From assembly GCA_024400915.1 (NCBI GenBank), contig JAKSLX010000013.1, positions 16,774 through 80,773 of the forward strand: 64,000 bases of DNA, given 5' to 3'. Of the stretch, positions 32,189 to 41,467 are shown in pieces. Every line of letters starts with the position of its first letter. Position 1 is the first letter of the stretch. The position numbers and the translations under genes are program-made. The notes below the pieces were generated by a model. It was not told the DNA's origin and did no database searches. It saw only the letters and a list, made by a program, of their open reading frames with translations. Origin of the DNA: Treponema sp. Its GTDB lineage: Bacteria; Spirochaetota; Spirochaetia; Treponematales; Treponemataceae.

Positions 32189-33568
32189 TTACTTTTTACA
32201 AACCAAACGGAATCCGTTTCTGAAATTTCTTTCTTCAATATTTTTGCATTCATAATATGCATCAACAAGAGGTGTATATTCGTCAATATCATGAATATAA
32301 CTAAATCCGTTATAAGTATAAAAAGTGTCAAGCATATTCAGACCAACACGGCGAAATTCTAATTCCTGTTCATTATTTTCTACATAACAGAATTCGTTGA
32401 GGTTTCCAAGAACATCATATAAACCTAATGGACTAGGAGCCCTGGTTCCTACAGAATGAGTATGTCCATTGCTGTTCATTTCATACCAACAGGATGCCTC
32501 AAAAGTTTCGTAGTTATCAAACCAATAATCTTCATTTATACTATCAACTTCTACATCCGGTTCACGATGAAAGCCTCTGATAACAAACTGCATCTCTTCG
32601 TAGGAAGGCAAACGATATCCGTTAGCTTCTTTGTCAATCTTCAATTTAAAATTACCAATATCAATGGGAAGACCTTTTTTTTCATCATATTCCCATTTAG
32701 AAACATCAGTTGTTCCATTTACAGAAAAAACCGGCTGCAGACCTTTTGATTGGCTTAACTTATTGCAGAATATTGCAATATCAATTACATTCACCTTTTC
32801 TACAGGAAGGGTCTTTGGATTATCTTCGGGATAAAGATCAAGAGATTCACGATCGTATAAATATTTATAACTTACAGAACCTTCTTTGAAAAAACTTGGA
32901 TTGATGCCCGTAATTTTTTCGTAAAGTTCCTGAGTTACCATTGTTGCCTGCATTTTTATATCAGTTCCCGGCAAATCAATAAATTCAAAAGTATTTTCTG
33001 GACCTTTTCTAGCGGCAGGTAAAATATGGACATTGGGCATACCGAAAAGGAGTGTTTTATCCAATAATTCTTTTGATTCAAAGAAAACTGCATCAAATGC
33101 TTCACATCTAAAATTTTCTACAGTTTCAACTGTTGCAGGAATGTAAAGGAATGGTAACCTATATCTGTCGTCATAGTTAAACCAAATTCCTTCATAACCT
33201 TCGTATTCTGCTATGTCAAAACTTGCAATTCTTTTTACAGAACCAGGAATTTTAATTTTGTTACATCTCCAGTACATTTCCCAGAAGTGATAAAGACTAG
33301 GTTCTGAAGGAAATTCGTCTATGTTGATGTCTATCACATTGATCCCTTCAGGAATGTTAAGGTTATAATTAAATTTTTTATCTGTAATCTGGTTAACCTT
33401 TTGAAGTTCATCTTTCATCTGATTAAGCATATCAACAGCATCGTAAATTTTAAGTCCTTTATAATCTGGGTTTTGCTTCATTTTTGATGGAATCAGACTT
33501 TCCAGACTGCGGATTTCTGAATCTGATTTTGTATTTGATTCTGGAGGCAAATTATTATTATTTGTCAT
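32189..33568 (-). CDS. SUMF1/FGE-sulfatase-domain protein with a leucine-rich-repeat-like N-terminus
   Basis: The 459-aa protein lacks a signal peptide. Residues ~60-200 show repeats of the type IPEGINVIDINIDEFP, IPGSVKRIASFDI and IPATVETVENFRCEAF, like the BspA-type leucine-rich repeats of treponemes. The C-terminal ~255 residues form a SUMF1 domain: MQATMVTQELYEKITGINPS, GYRLPSYEEMQFVIRG, GLYDVLGNLNEFCYV and FRNGFRLVCKK. Most bacterial SUMF1 proteins are not formylglycine enzymes, and function here is unknown. AGGAGAA precedes the ATG. Confidence 0.8.
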   Translation of the reverse strand: MTNNNNLPPESNTKSDSEIRSLESLIPSKMKQNPDYKGLKIYDAVDMLNQMKDELQKVNQITDKKFNYNLNIPEGINVIDINIDEFPSEPSLYHFWEMYWRCNKIKIPGSVKRIASFDIAEYEGYEGIWFNYDDRYRLPFLYIPATVETVENFRCEAFDAVFFESKELLDKTLLFGMPNVHILPAARKGPENTFEFIDLPGTDIKMQATMVTQELYEKITGINPSFFKEGSVSYKYLYDRESLDLYPEDNPKTLPVEKVNVIDIAIFCNKLSQSKGLQPVFSVNGTTDVSKWEYDEKKGLPIDIGNFKLKIDKEANGYRLPSYEEMQFVIRGFHREPDVEVDSINEDYWFDNYETFEASCWYEMNSNGHTHSVGTRAPSPLGLYDVLGNLNEFCYVENNEQELEFRRVGLNMLDTFYTYNGFSYIHDIDEYTPLVDAYYECKNIEERNFRNGFRLVCKK

Positions 33569-34001
33569 GTCTGTATGTTCTCCTGATTTATATGAATACT
33601 TTAAAAGTTTACCACAATTTAAATTCCTTTGCCACAGACTTTATAAAGGTTTGATTGCAATATCATATATGACTTCAGCAGTTCATCCATAAAATCATCT
33701 GTATCTTACGGTGCATAGATTAAAAGTTTTTTTATACGGAATCCTAGCTTCCATATTTTTTTCTTATTAGCTTCATCATATAAAACAATATATTCGATTT
33801 TCAGAAAATGTCAGATTTTTTTTGTATAAAAAATACTCCAGGTCGGCTGGAGGTTCAGAAAGCTTTAGGTTATGTGAACGGAAAGAAGCGGTGCGCATGG
33901 CAGTCGATTCAGTGCGCTATAGCGCTGGCCGGTAACAAAGGGTTACACCCGCAGAGCAAACCACCGGCTGAGCCGGTGGTTTTGATTCGAAAGATTATGG
34001 A
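33569..34001. other. 433-base gap with a structured, GC-richer segment (33830-33985)
   Basis: The part 33569-33807 is AT-rich and holds only short broken frames. From ~33830 the base composition changes and three hairpins follow each other: GCGCTATAGCGC (33914-33925), GTAAC/GTTAC (33932-33946), and an 11-bp perfect stem AAACCACCGGC/GCCGGTGGTTT with loop TGA (33958-33982), then TTGATTCG. The last could terminate the reverse-strand hydratase gene, whose stop is 20 bases away, but the whole looks like a small structured RNA or the 3' end of an IS200/IS605-type element. No transposase fragment was identified. Confidence 0.35.
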
Positions 34002-36236
34002 TTATGACTTGTAGAAGTTGATGAGACAACCTGCAAGAATGATCTTGCGTTCGTCGTCTGTCATGTCTCCTGTTGTAAGTTCAAATTCTGTAACCTTGCC
34101 TGAAGCATTTACTGCATAAGCCTTATATGAATCTGCCTTTTCTGCAACCTGCTTCTTTACATTTGGAATGTAAACCCAGTCGCCGTTTGCGAATGGAAGC
34201 TTTTCTGTTGCTGCCTGGTCTCCGCTCTTGTAGAGGAATGGGAGCATACCCCAGTTCATAAGGTTTGAGCGGTAGCGTTTTGTTGCATATTCGCATGCGA
34301 TGTTTGCAGATGCACCGAGAACTCTCTGGCAAGATGCTGCCTGTTCGCGTGCGGAACCGTCACCTGGCTTTACTGCGTAGATTGTAGAACCAACCTGAAC
34401 GTCGCTTTCCTTTACATTAAGTGCTGCACAAACCTTAGTGATTTCTGCCTTTACATCATCTGCTCTGTCGCGAACAGCCTTTGCGCGTCCAACGTATGAA
34501 GGATCCTTGCGGCTGAGTGTGAATTCTGCAAGTCCAAGTGGGTTAGAGCGGAATGAAGATGTTTCGCCTGAAGGAATGAGCTCGTCTGTTGTTGTAACAG
34601 GATCGTGGATTTCTGAAACTACCTTTACGAGGAGATTGTCGCCGAGAGCTTCCATCTGTGGCCAGTCCTTGATGTTTGGACCAAACTGGATTTCCTGTTC
34701 CGGATGAGCAACGCCCTTGCTGTCGTAGATGCGTGTTTCGTAGATTGTCTTGTCAAAGAAGTACTTCTTGTTTGAATAATCCCTGTCGAAGTCTGTTGCT
34801 GCTGTAAGGAAGCCCTTGTTTGCTGCTGTTGCCGCAATTGAACGGGCGTCCATAAGGGCAACAGAAGAAATCTGTCCGTTCTGGATCTTTGAACCTTCGC
34901 GGTTAGGGAAGTTTCTTGTTGAGTGGCGGATAGAAAGGGCTCCGTTTGCCGGTGTGTCTCCTGCGCCGAAACATGGTCCGCAGAATGCTGTCTTGACGAT
35001 TGCACCTGCCTTCATGAGTTCAACTGCAGCACCGTTCTTCATGAGGTCCATGTAGATTGGTGTAGAAGCCGGGTAAACGCTAAGGTAGAACTTGTCGTTA
35101 CCTGTGTTCTTGTTCTTGAGGATGTCTGCTGCTGCAACGATGTTTTCATAGCTACCACCGGCACAACCTGCGATTACACCCTGGTCAACATAAAGCTTTC
35201 CGTCGATGATTTTGTTTGTAAGGTTGAAGTTTACCTTGTCGCCGAAAGAAACCTTTGCGCGTTCTTCTGTTTCGTGGAGAACATCCTTAAGGTTCTTGTT
35301 TACAAAGTCGATTGTGTATGCGTTGCTTGGGTGGAATGGAAGTGCAATCATAGGTTCGATTTTATCCAGGTCAACTTCGATTACGCCGTCATAGTATGCA
35401 ACACCATTTGGTTCAACCTTTGAGTAGTCATTTTCACGTCCGTGGAGTGCGTAGAATTCATGGATCTTTTCATCTGTTGTCCAAATTGAAGAAAGACAAG
35501 TTGTTTCTGTTGTCATAACATCGATGCCGATGCGGAATTCTGCGCTGAGGTTTGCAACGCCTGGTCCTACGAATTCCATTACCTTGTTCTTAACGTATCC
35601 GTTGTTAAATACTGCACCGATGATTGCGATTGCAACGTCCTGAGGTCCAACACCTGGGCGTGGAGTTCCTGTCATGTATACTGCAACAACTCCAGGCATG
35701 TTTACATCGTATGTCTTTCCAAGAAGCTGCTTTGCAAGTTCACCACCGCCTTCACCGATTGCCATTGTTCCGAGGGCACCGTAGCGTGTGTGGCTGTCTG
35801 AACCAAGAATCATGCCGCCACAGGTTGCCATCATTTCGCGTGCATACTGGTGGATGACAGCCTGGTGTGGAGGAACGTAGATTCCGCCGTATTTCTGAGC
35901 ACATGTCAGACCGAACATGTGGTCGTCATCGTTGATTGTTCCGCCTACTGCGCAGAGTGAGTTGTGGCAGTTTGTAAGAACGTATGGGAGAGGAAACTTT
36001 TCAAGACCAGAAGCGCGTGCTGTCTGAATGATTCCAACGTAAGTAATGTCGTGTGATGTGATCTTGTCAAACTTGATCTTAAGCTTTGCAGCATCTCCTG
36101 AAGTGTTGTGCTTCTGGAGAATTGAATAAGCCATTGTGTTCTTTGCTGCGTCTTCCTTTGCAGCACCTTTGAATTCAGCCTGTGGAACAAGCTTTCCGTT
36201 TTCAAGGAATGCCCCTGTTTCCCAAAGTTTAATCAT
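34002..36236 (-). CDS. Aconitase-family hydratase
   Basis: The 744-aa protein belongs to the aconitase superfamily. Likely Fe-S ligands lie in VIAGCAGGSYEN and TAFCGPCFGAGDTP; SDSHTRYGALGTMAIGEGGGE and SIRHSTRNFPNREGS are substrate and cluster-region motifs. The length and sequence are closer to the uncharacterised YbhJ-like hydratases than to AcnA/AcnB or LeuC, so I do not assign citrate as substrate. The ATG follows TGAGGTTGAGGTAAC. It is monocistronic. No other TCA-cycle gene lies in the window. Confidence 0.82.
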   Translation of the reverse strand: MIKLWETGAFLENGKLVPQAEFKGAAKEDAAKNTMAYSILQKHNTSGDAAKLKIKFDKITSHDITYVGIIQTARASGLEKFPLPYVLTNCHNSLCAVGGTINDDDHMFGLTCAQKYGGIYVPPHQAVIHQYAREMMATCGGMILGSDSHTRYGALGTMAIGEGGGELAKQLLGKTYDVNMPGVVAVYMTGTPRPGVGPQDVAIAIIGAVFNNGYVKNKVMEFVGPGVANLSAEFRIGIDVMTTETTCLSSIWTTDEKIHEFYALHGRENDYSKVEPNGVAYYDGVIEVDLDKIEPMIALPFHPSNAYTIDFVNKNLKDVLHETEERAKVSFGDKVNFNLTNKIIDGKLYVDQGVIAGCAGGSYENIVAAADILKNKNTGNDKFYLSVYPASTPIYMDLMKNGAAVELMKAGAIVKTAFCGPCFGAGDTPANGALSIRHSTRNFPNREGSKIQNGQISSVALMDARSIAATAANKGFLTAATDFDRDYSNKKYFFDKTIYETRIYDSKGVAHPEQEIQFGPNIKDWPQMEALGDNLLVKVVSEIHDPVTTTDELIPSGETSSFRSNPLGLAEFTLSRKDPSYVGRAKAVRDRADDVKAEITKVCAALNVKESDVQVGSTIYAVKPGDGSAREQAASCQRVLGASANIACEYATKRYRSNLMNWGMLPFLYKSGDQAATEKLPFANGDWVYIPNVKKQVAEKADSYKAYAVNASGKVTEFELTTGDMTDDERKIILAGCLINFYKS

Positions 36237-36420
36237 AGTGTTACCTCAACCTCAAATAAAAAAGTTGCATTATTATAGATATTTTTGTGCTAAAAAACAA
36301 CGGTATCATATTGTAACTTTCGGTGCTTCAATAGTGACAGAATCCATGTTCAATTGATTTTCGTTGCTTTTTTTCAATTTATACAATATTATTAAAAAAT
36401 CTGAATGCTGCGTTGCGGTG

Positions 36421-36512
36421 TTCAGATTCTCTGGAGAGTCCCTGCAAAGATGCCGGGCGCCGAAGGGTTAAGGCTATTAGAGCCGATATCTCAGGCAAAA
36501 AGGACAGATGAT
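36421..36512 (+). promoter_or_regulatory. Glycine riboswitch (single aptamer)
   Basis: The conserved gcvT-type aptamer elements occur in order: CTCTGGAGAG (36429-36438), GGGCGCCGAAGGGTTAA (36455-36471), and TCTCAGGCAAAAAGGACAGA (36490-36509). Only one full aptamer is present. It is followed by a terminator and an amino-acid:cation symporter gene, so glycine would control transporter expression. The 180 bases before the aptamer are AT-rich and presumably hold the promoter. Confidence 0.92.
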
Positions 36513-36534
36513 AGGAAATTTACTGTCTTATTAC

Positions 36535-36576
36535 TTTCTGGAGAGCTGGTGACTGTTACCGGCTCTTATCTTTTTT
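36535..36576 (+). terminator. Riboswitch expression platform: terminator with a ghost-aptamer-like stem
   Basis: AGAGCTGGT (36542-36550) pairs with ACCGGCTCT around a 7-base loop, followed by TATCTTTTTT. The 5' side begins TTCTGGAGAG, a copy of the aptamer's opening motif, as in singlet glycine riboswitches that keep a remnant of a second aptamer. Confidence 0.75.
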
Positions 36577-36589
36577 AAAGGACACGCTT

Positions 36590-38020
36590 ATGTCTTTCGA
36601 TTCAATTTTAAATCAGATTGATGATGTTGTTTGGGGTCTTCCAACAATCATCCTGATTCTGGCAACTGGTCTTATCCTTACAATTGCCGCACGCGGAATC
36701 CAGTTCTCTAAACTTGGCCGCGCATTCAAGGGTATTTTCAAGAAGAATGAAGGAGCCGGAGAACTTTCTGGTTTCTCTGCTTTGTGTACAGCTCTTTCTG
36801 CAACAATCGGTACAGGTAACATCGTCGGTGTTGCAACAGCAATCGCAGCAGGTGGTCCTGGTGCTCTTTTCTGGATGTGGTTTGCCGCAATCCTCGGTAC
36901 AGCAACAAAGTATGCTGAATGTATGCTCGCAATCAAGTATCGCGAAGTAAAGGAAGACGGACACATCCTCGGTGGTCCATTCTATACAATCGAAAAGGGT
37001 ATGGGTGCAAAGTGGAAGTGGCTCGCAGTTCTCTTCGCAGTATTCGGAGCTCTCGCAGGTCTCATGGGTATCGGTACAATGACACAGATCAACGGTATCA
37101 CTTCTGCCGTTAACAATGCCATCGACCCAGAAGCAAAACACATTGCATTTACACTCTTTGGAACAGATTATACATTCGCAACTGTAGTAGGTGGCCTCAT
37201 CGTTACAGCCTGTGTTGCACTTGTTGTTCTCGGTGGCCTCAAGCGCATTTCAAAGGTTGCAGAAAAGGTTGTTCCAGCTATGGCAATCATCTACATCTTC
37301 CTTGGTCTTTCTGTTCTCATCATGAACGCAACACACATTCCTGCCGCATTCGTTCTTATCTTCAAGAGCGCATTCGGTTTCAAGGCTCTCGCAGGCGGTG
37401 CATGTGGGTATGTCCTCAAGCAGGTTACAGATTCAATGCAGAAGGGTATTGCACGTGGTATCTTCTCTAACGAAGCAGGTCTCGGTTCTGCTCCAATCGC
37501 AGCAGCTCCAGTTCAGACAAACGAACCTGTTGAGCAGGGTCTCGTTAACATGACAGGTACAGTAATCGATACACTCATCGTTTGTACAATGACAGGTCTT
37601 GCAATCGTTATCGGTGGCATGACAAACGGAATCTGGGAAAATCCAGAAAACCTTAAGGGGGTTGCACTTACAGCTGCTTCATTCAACAAGGTTCTCGGTG
37701 GTGACGGACATTCAGTTCAGTTCCTCCTTATGCTCTGTCTTGCATTCTTTGCATTCACGACAATCCTTGGATGGGACTACTACTCAGAAAAGTGTCTTGA
37801 ATATCTTACAGGCGGAAAGATGGGAATCGTTAAGGGCTTCAGATGGCTTTACATCCTCGCAGTTCTTATCGGACCTTACTTCACTGTAAACGCAGTATTT
37901 ACAATTGCCGACATCTTCAACGGTCTCATGGCAATTCCTAACTGTGTGGCTTTGATTGTTCTTGCTGGCGTTGTAGCAAAGGAAACAAAGTCTTATTTTG
38001 AAAGATTTCCAAAACTTTAA
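36590..38020 (+). CDS. Alanine/glycine:cation symporter (AgcS/AlsT family)
   Basis: The 476-aa protein has about ten to eleven membrane segments. Family motifs are TALSATIGTGNIVGVATAIAAGGPGALFWMW (in two parts ~65-95), GGPFYTIEKGMG, and RGIFSNEAGLGSAPIAAA. It imports alanine or glycine with sodium or protons. The glycine riboswitch upstream makes glycine the probable substrate. Whether the switch turns expression on or off cannot be read with certainty; for transporters OFF control by glycine is common. AAAGGA precedes the ATG, and a terminator follows. Confidence 0.93.
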   Translation: MSFDSILNQIDDVVWGLPTIILILATGLILTIAARGIQFSKLGRAFKGIFKKNEGAGELSGFSALCTALSATIGTGNIVGVATAIAAGGPGALFWMWFAAILGTATKYAECMLAIKYREVKEDGHILGGPFYTIEKGMGAKWKWLAVLFAVFGALAGLMGIGTMTQINGITSAVNNAIDPEAKHIAFTLFGTDYTFATVVGGLIVTACVALVVLGGLKRISKVAEKVVPAMAIIYIFLGLSVLIMNATHIPAAFVLIFKSAFGFKALAGGACGYVLKQVTDSMQKGIARGIFSNEAGLGSAPIAAAPVQTNEPVEQGLVNMTGTVIDTLIVCTMTGLAIVIGGMTNGIWENPENLKGVALTAASFNKVLGGDGHSVQFLLMLCLAFFAFTTILGWDYYSEKCLEYLTGGKMGIVKGFRWLYILAVLIGPYFTVNAVFTIADIFNGLMAIPNCVALIVLAGVVAKETKSYFERFPKL

Positions 38021-38042
38021 TTGGAATGACTTGTAAATAAAG

Positions 38043-38080
38043 AAAGCCTGTCAATCTGAATGGACTGACAGGCTTTATCG
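38043..38080 (+). terminator. Terminator between the symporter and era (both directions)
   Basis: AAAGCCTGTCA and TGACAGGCTTT form an 11-bp stem with a 12-base loop. Confidence 0.8.
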
Positions 38081-38101
38081 TTTTAAATTATTTTTGAATA
38101 C

Positions 38102-39040
38102 TTATTTCACCAGCTTGTTGAGTACATGGTCTTTCTGTCTCCAGTTCTTGTCCACGGAAACATTAAGTTCGATGTCCACGCGATAAGGGAAAATTTTTCT
38201 TGCGGTTTTTATTGATTCAACTCGGATGGTCTTTATCATCTGGGCACCCTTGCCGATGACGATGCCTTTCTGGCTGTCACGCTCAACGCAGATTTCAGCC
38301 CTTACTTTAAGAAGGTTTGCCTTTGCCATTTCCATGTTCTTGATGTTTACATAGATTGCATGAGGTAGTTCCTGTTCAAGGCGGTTGATTGCTTCTCCTC
38401 GGATTATTTCTGCAATACGGAATTCTACTTCCTGGTCAGTGTAGTACTCTTCCGGATAAAGATGTGGTGCTTCTTCTGCCATGTCGTATAGGGCTGTTAG
38501 GACATCGTTTACGCCTTTGTCTTCCTTTGCGCTCATTTCAACGATTCTGCTGTCTGGTAAATCGGGCAATGTACGGTGAACAAAAGCACGGGAATTTTCA
38601 GGTTTTGCAAGCGGATCTTCTATCTTGTTTATTGCTACCACAAGCTTCTTTGTAAATGGAGCCACAAGTTTTGCAATCATTTCTTCTTCGTCTGTGTGAT
38701 CTCGGGTGCTGTCCAAAATATAGAGGATTTCGTCGCTATCCTTGATGTTTTCTTCTGCAATGGCAGTAAGCTTTAAATTGAATTTCTTTTCGCTCAAATG
38801 GAGCCCTGGTGTATCTATGAAAACCAGCTGTCCTATGGAAGTGTTCACGATTCCGCGGATTGCGTTTCTTGTTGTCTGTGGAACTGCACTTACGATGCTG
38901 ACCGTTTCCTGTGTAGCAGTGTTCAAAAATGTGCTCTTTCCTGCACTTGGACGGCCAACAATGGAAACAAGGGCTGTTTTTGGGCCCGCAGGCTCTACTG
39001 TGTATTCTTCTTCAAGATTTTCTGTTTCGTTCATGACCAT
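38102..39040 (-). CDS. era: GTPase Era
   Basis: The 312-aa protein has an N-terminal GTPase and C-terminal KH domain and helps 16S rRNA maturation and 30S assembly. G1 is GRPSAGKST (residues 29-37), G3 is DTPG and the KH motif is GIVIGKGAQMIKTI. Oddity: G4 reads NKIE (AINKIEDP) in place of the usual NKxD; Asp normally contacts guanine. The N-terminus has an acidic extension of about 20 residues. A TATATT box ends 7 nt before the ATG with no ribosome binding site; a second ATG two codons later is an alternative. Confidence 0.93.
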   Translation of the reverse strand: MVMNETENLEEEYTVEPAGPKTALVSIVGRPSAGKSTFLNTATQETVSIVSAVPQTTRNAIRGIVNTSIGQLVFIDTPGLHLSEKKFNLKLTAIAEENIKDSDEILYILDSTRDHTDEEEMIAKLVAPFTKKLVVAINKIEDPLAKPENSRAFVHRTLPDLPDSRIVEMSAKEDKGVNDVLTALYDMAEEAPHLYPEEYYTDQEVEFRIAEIIRGEAINRLEQELPHAIYVNIKNMEMAKANLLKVRAEICVERDSQKGIVIGKGAQMIKTIRVESIKTARKIFPYRVDIELNVSVDKNWRQKDHVLNKLVK

Positions 39041-39047
39041 ACTTTAC

Positions 39048-39053
39048 AATATA
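39048..39053 (-). promoter_or_regulatory. -10 box directly before era
   Basis: TATATT on the reverse strand, seven bases before the ATG. Confidence 0.4.
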
Positions 39054-39090
39054 TATTGATTGTAATCTATGGGAATTCTGCAAGCTGAAT

Positions 39091-39132
39091 AGGGGTCTGT
39101 CCCCTCTGACAGGGCAGAGGGGACAGACCCCT
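39091..39132. repeat. Inverted pair of REP-like cores (BIME-like)
   Basis: AGGGGTCTGTCCCCTCTG (39091-39108) and its exact reverse complement (39115-39132) enclose six bases, giving an 18-bp perfect hairpin between the divergent era and glgX genes. Confidence 0.85.
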
Positions 39133-39228
39133 CCGATGTTTTCATCAGCTTATAACTGTAAATAACAATTTATTATATAGATTTATCATTAAAATCCTTT
39201 AAAAGTGGAAAATTCCAATTTTGTCGGT

Positions 39229-39234
39229 TATAAT
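39229..39234 (+). promoter_or_regulatory. -10 box directly before glgX
   Basis: A perfect TATAAT followed by eight bases and the ATG at 39243; no ribosome binding site. Confidence 0.45.
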
Positions 39235-39242
39235 CTATCATT

Positions 39243-41378
39243 ATGGAAACTTTAAACGCACAAGTTGGCAGTCCAATTCCTCTTGGAGCAACTTTTTACG
39301 GAAACGGCGTAAATTTTGCCGTATTTTCAAGGAATGCAACGAGAGTAACAATAGAATTTTACAGCAATCAGGATGATACGGTTCCCTGCAGTCAGTTCGT
39401 TTTTGACCCAAAGGTAAACAAGACAGGTGATGTATGGCATGCCTTCATTCCCGGAATCCAGAAAGGTGCCCTTTACCTTTACAGAATTGACGGACCTTTT
39501 GAACCTTCTGCAGGTCACAGGTTCAATCCAAAGGCAAATCTTTTTGATCCTTATGCAAAGGCAATCACAAGCACTTCGCTTTTTTATAATCTTCCACCAA
39601 GTTACAAGCCTGTAATGGATAAGATTGATATAAGCCAGACGGAAGAACGTCCGAATCATCTTTTCCCGAAGTGTGTTGTAATAGATGACAACGAATTCAA
39701 TTGGGAAGGGGACAGACCTATCAACAGGCCTCTTTCTGAAAGTATCATTTACGAAGTTCATCTCAAGGGATTTACGGCGGGTAAAAATGCCTGCGTTGAA
39801 TTTCCTGGAACTTATGCAGGTTTTGCACAGAAGATTCCGTACCTTAAGGAACTTGGAGTTACTGCAGTAGAACTTCTTCCTATTTTTGAATTCGATGAAT
39901 TTGAAAACAGCAATGTAAATCCTCGTACTGGCGAAAGAATGAAGAACTACTGGGGTTACAGCACCATCAACTTCTTCTCTCCAAAAGCTTCCTATGCTGC
40001 AGACAAAACACCGGGCGGATGCGTAAATGAATTCAAGAATCTCGTAAAGGAATTCCATAAGGCCGGAATCGAAGTGATTCTCGATGTAGTTTTCAATCAC
40101 ACAGCAGAAGGTAACGAACACGGGGTGGCTCTCAATTTCCGCGGATTTGAGAACAGCGTTTACTACACCCTTGTTGAAAGCCACAAGGATTACTACATGA
40201 ATTTTTCTGGTTGTGGCAATACAGTGAACTGCAATCATCCTGTAGTAAGAAACTATGTTCTGGACAGTTTGCGTCACTGGGTTTTGAACTATCACATCGA
40301 TGGATTCAGGTTTGACCTTGCTTCAATTTTGACTCGCGGTACAGACGGAATTATCATGAACTGGGCTCCTTTGACCAACGCAATTTCGGAAGATCCAGTC
40401 CTTCACAATACAAAAATCATTGCTGAACCTTGGGATGCGGGTGGAGCATATCAGCTTGGCGGATTCCCTGGCGGAAGATGGGCTGAATGGAATGACCGTT
40501 TCCGTGACGACATCAGGAGATTCTGGCGCGGCGATGAATTCTGTTCTACCGGTGCTGCCACAAGAATCAGCGGTTCAAGCGACCTCTTTACAATCAGCGG
40601 AAGAACTCCATGCCACAGCATCAACTATGTTACCTGCCACGACGGTTTTACAATGAACGACCTTGTAAGCTACAACGGCAAGCATAATGATGAAAACGGC
40701 GAAGGAAACCGCGATGGTTCCGACAGCAACTGGAGCTACAACCACGGTTACGAAGGTCCTACAATGAATCCTGTCATCGAAAGAAATCGAAACAGGACCA
40801 TGAGGAATTACATTCTTACCCTTATGGTTTCCCAGGGAACTCCTATGCTTCTTGGTGGTGATGAATTCCGCAGAGGGCAGCAGGGTAACAACAACGCATA
40901 CTGTCAGGACAATGATATTAGCTGGTTTAACTGGGATGACTGCAATATTAATCGCAGTTTGGTTGAATTCACGAAAAAAGCGGTTAAACTTAGAAAAGAA
41001 CACAAGATTTTCCGCAGGGAAGAATTCTTCCACGGGGACAGGGGAAATACTCCTGATATCCAGTGGTATGCACCAGACGGAAGCAATCCGGATTGGGGAA
41101 AGATTTCAAGGTTCCTTGCATTCCGCCTTTCAGGTATTGCCGATGCTAAGGCCGGGGAAACACCTGACAACGACTTCTTTGTGGCCGCAAATACTGACCG
41201 CAATGATGCCATGGTTCGTCTTCCAACTATTAAGGACGGACGTAAGTGGTACAGGATTGCAGATACTTCAATCGAGGATGAAAGCTGTATTCTTGACGTT
41301 GCTAATGCAGAAGAACTTCTTGCTCAGGAACGTTACATTCTGCCTGCAAATTCCATGCTGGTACTTGTGGCAAAATAG
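39243..41378 (+). CDS. glgX: Glycogen debranching enzyme GlgX
   Basis: The 711-aa protein has an N-terminal CBM48 domain (LGATFYGNGVNFAVFSRNAT) and a GH13 catalytic barrel. Active-site regions are DVVFNHTAEGNEHG, HIDGFRFDLAS (nucleophile Asp ~357), IIAEPWDAGG (acid/base Glu ~392) and NYVTCHDGFTMNDL. It removes short side chains from limit dextrin, working with the phosphorylase encoded next, 187 bases downstream. The segment EGDRPINRPLSESIIYE contains a partial REP-like match explained by conserved protein sequence. Confidence 0.95.
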   Translation: METLNAQVGSPIPLGATFYGNGVNFAVFSRNATRVTIEFYSNQDDTVPCSQFVFDPKVNKTGDVWHAFIPGIQKGALYLYRIDGPFEPSAGHRFNPKANLFDPYAKAITSTSLFYNLPPSYKPVMDKIDISQTEERPNHLFPKCVVIDDNEFNWEGDRPINRPLSESIIYEVHLKGFTAGKNACVEFPGTYAGFAQKIPYLKELGVTAVELLPIFEFDEFENSNVNPRTGERMKNYWGYSTINFFSPKASYAADKTPGGCVNEFKNLVKEFHKAGIEVILDVVFNHTAEGNEHGVALNFRGFENSVYYTLVESHKDYYMNFSGCGNTVNCNHPVVRNYVLDSLRHWVLNYHIDGFRFDLASILTRGTDGIIMNWAPLTNAISEDPVLHNTKIIAEPWDAGGAYQLGGFPGGRWAEWNDRFRDDIRRFWRGDEFCSTGAATRISGSSDLFTISGRTPCHSINYVTCHDGFTMNDLVSYNGKHNDENGEGNRDGSDSNWSYNHGYEGPTMNPVIERNRNRTMRNYILTLMVSQGTPMLLGGDEFRRGQQGNNNAYCQDNDISWFNWDDCNINRSLVEFTKKAVKLRKEHKIFRREEFFHGDRGNTPDIQWYAPDGSNPDWGKISRFLAFRLSGIADAKAGETPDNDFFVAANTDRNDAMVRLPTIKDGRKWYRIADTSIEDESCILDVANAEELLAQERYILPANSMLVLVAK

Positions 41379-41467
41379 CGATTGGGTCGGAATTTAGGAC
41401 AAAAGTAACTTTTTTGTCCCTGATTTTGATAAAAAAATTAACAGAAATGAAAAAATTATGGTAACGC

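Noticed and set aside
33620..33800. Reverse-strand fragment reading FLKIEYIVLYDE..., superficially like a Cas2 start
   Set aside because: It is only about 40 codons between stops, with no CRISPR repeats, spacers or other cas genes anywhere in the window.
33808..34014. 68-codon open frame upstream of the hydratase 3' end
   Set aside because: It runs through the structured hairpin segment, has no ribosome binding site, and its translation resembles no protein; treated as non-coding.
34002..36236. Aconitase AcnB or LeuC assignment
   Set aside because: The length and Fe-S region fit the superfamily, but the sequence is closer to YbhJ-like hydratases and no TCA or leucine genes are nearby.
39707..39718. 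Partial REP-like match GGGGACAGACC inside glgX
   Set aside because: Only 11 bases match and they encode the conserved GDRP of GlgX, so shared ancestry with the repeat is not needed. A similar short match at 50774 was rejected for the same reason.
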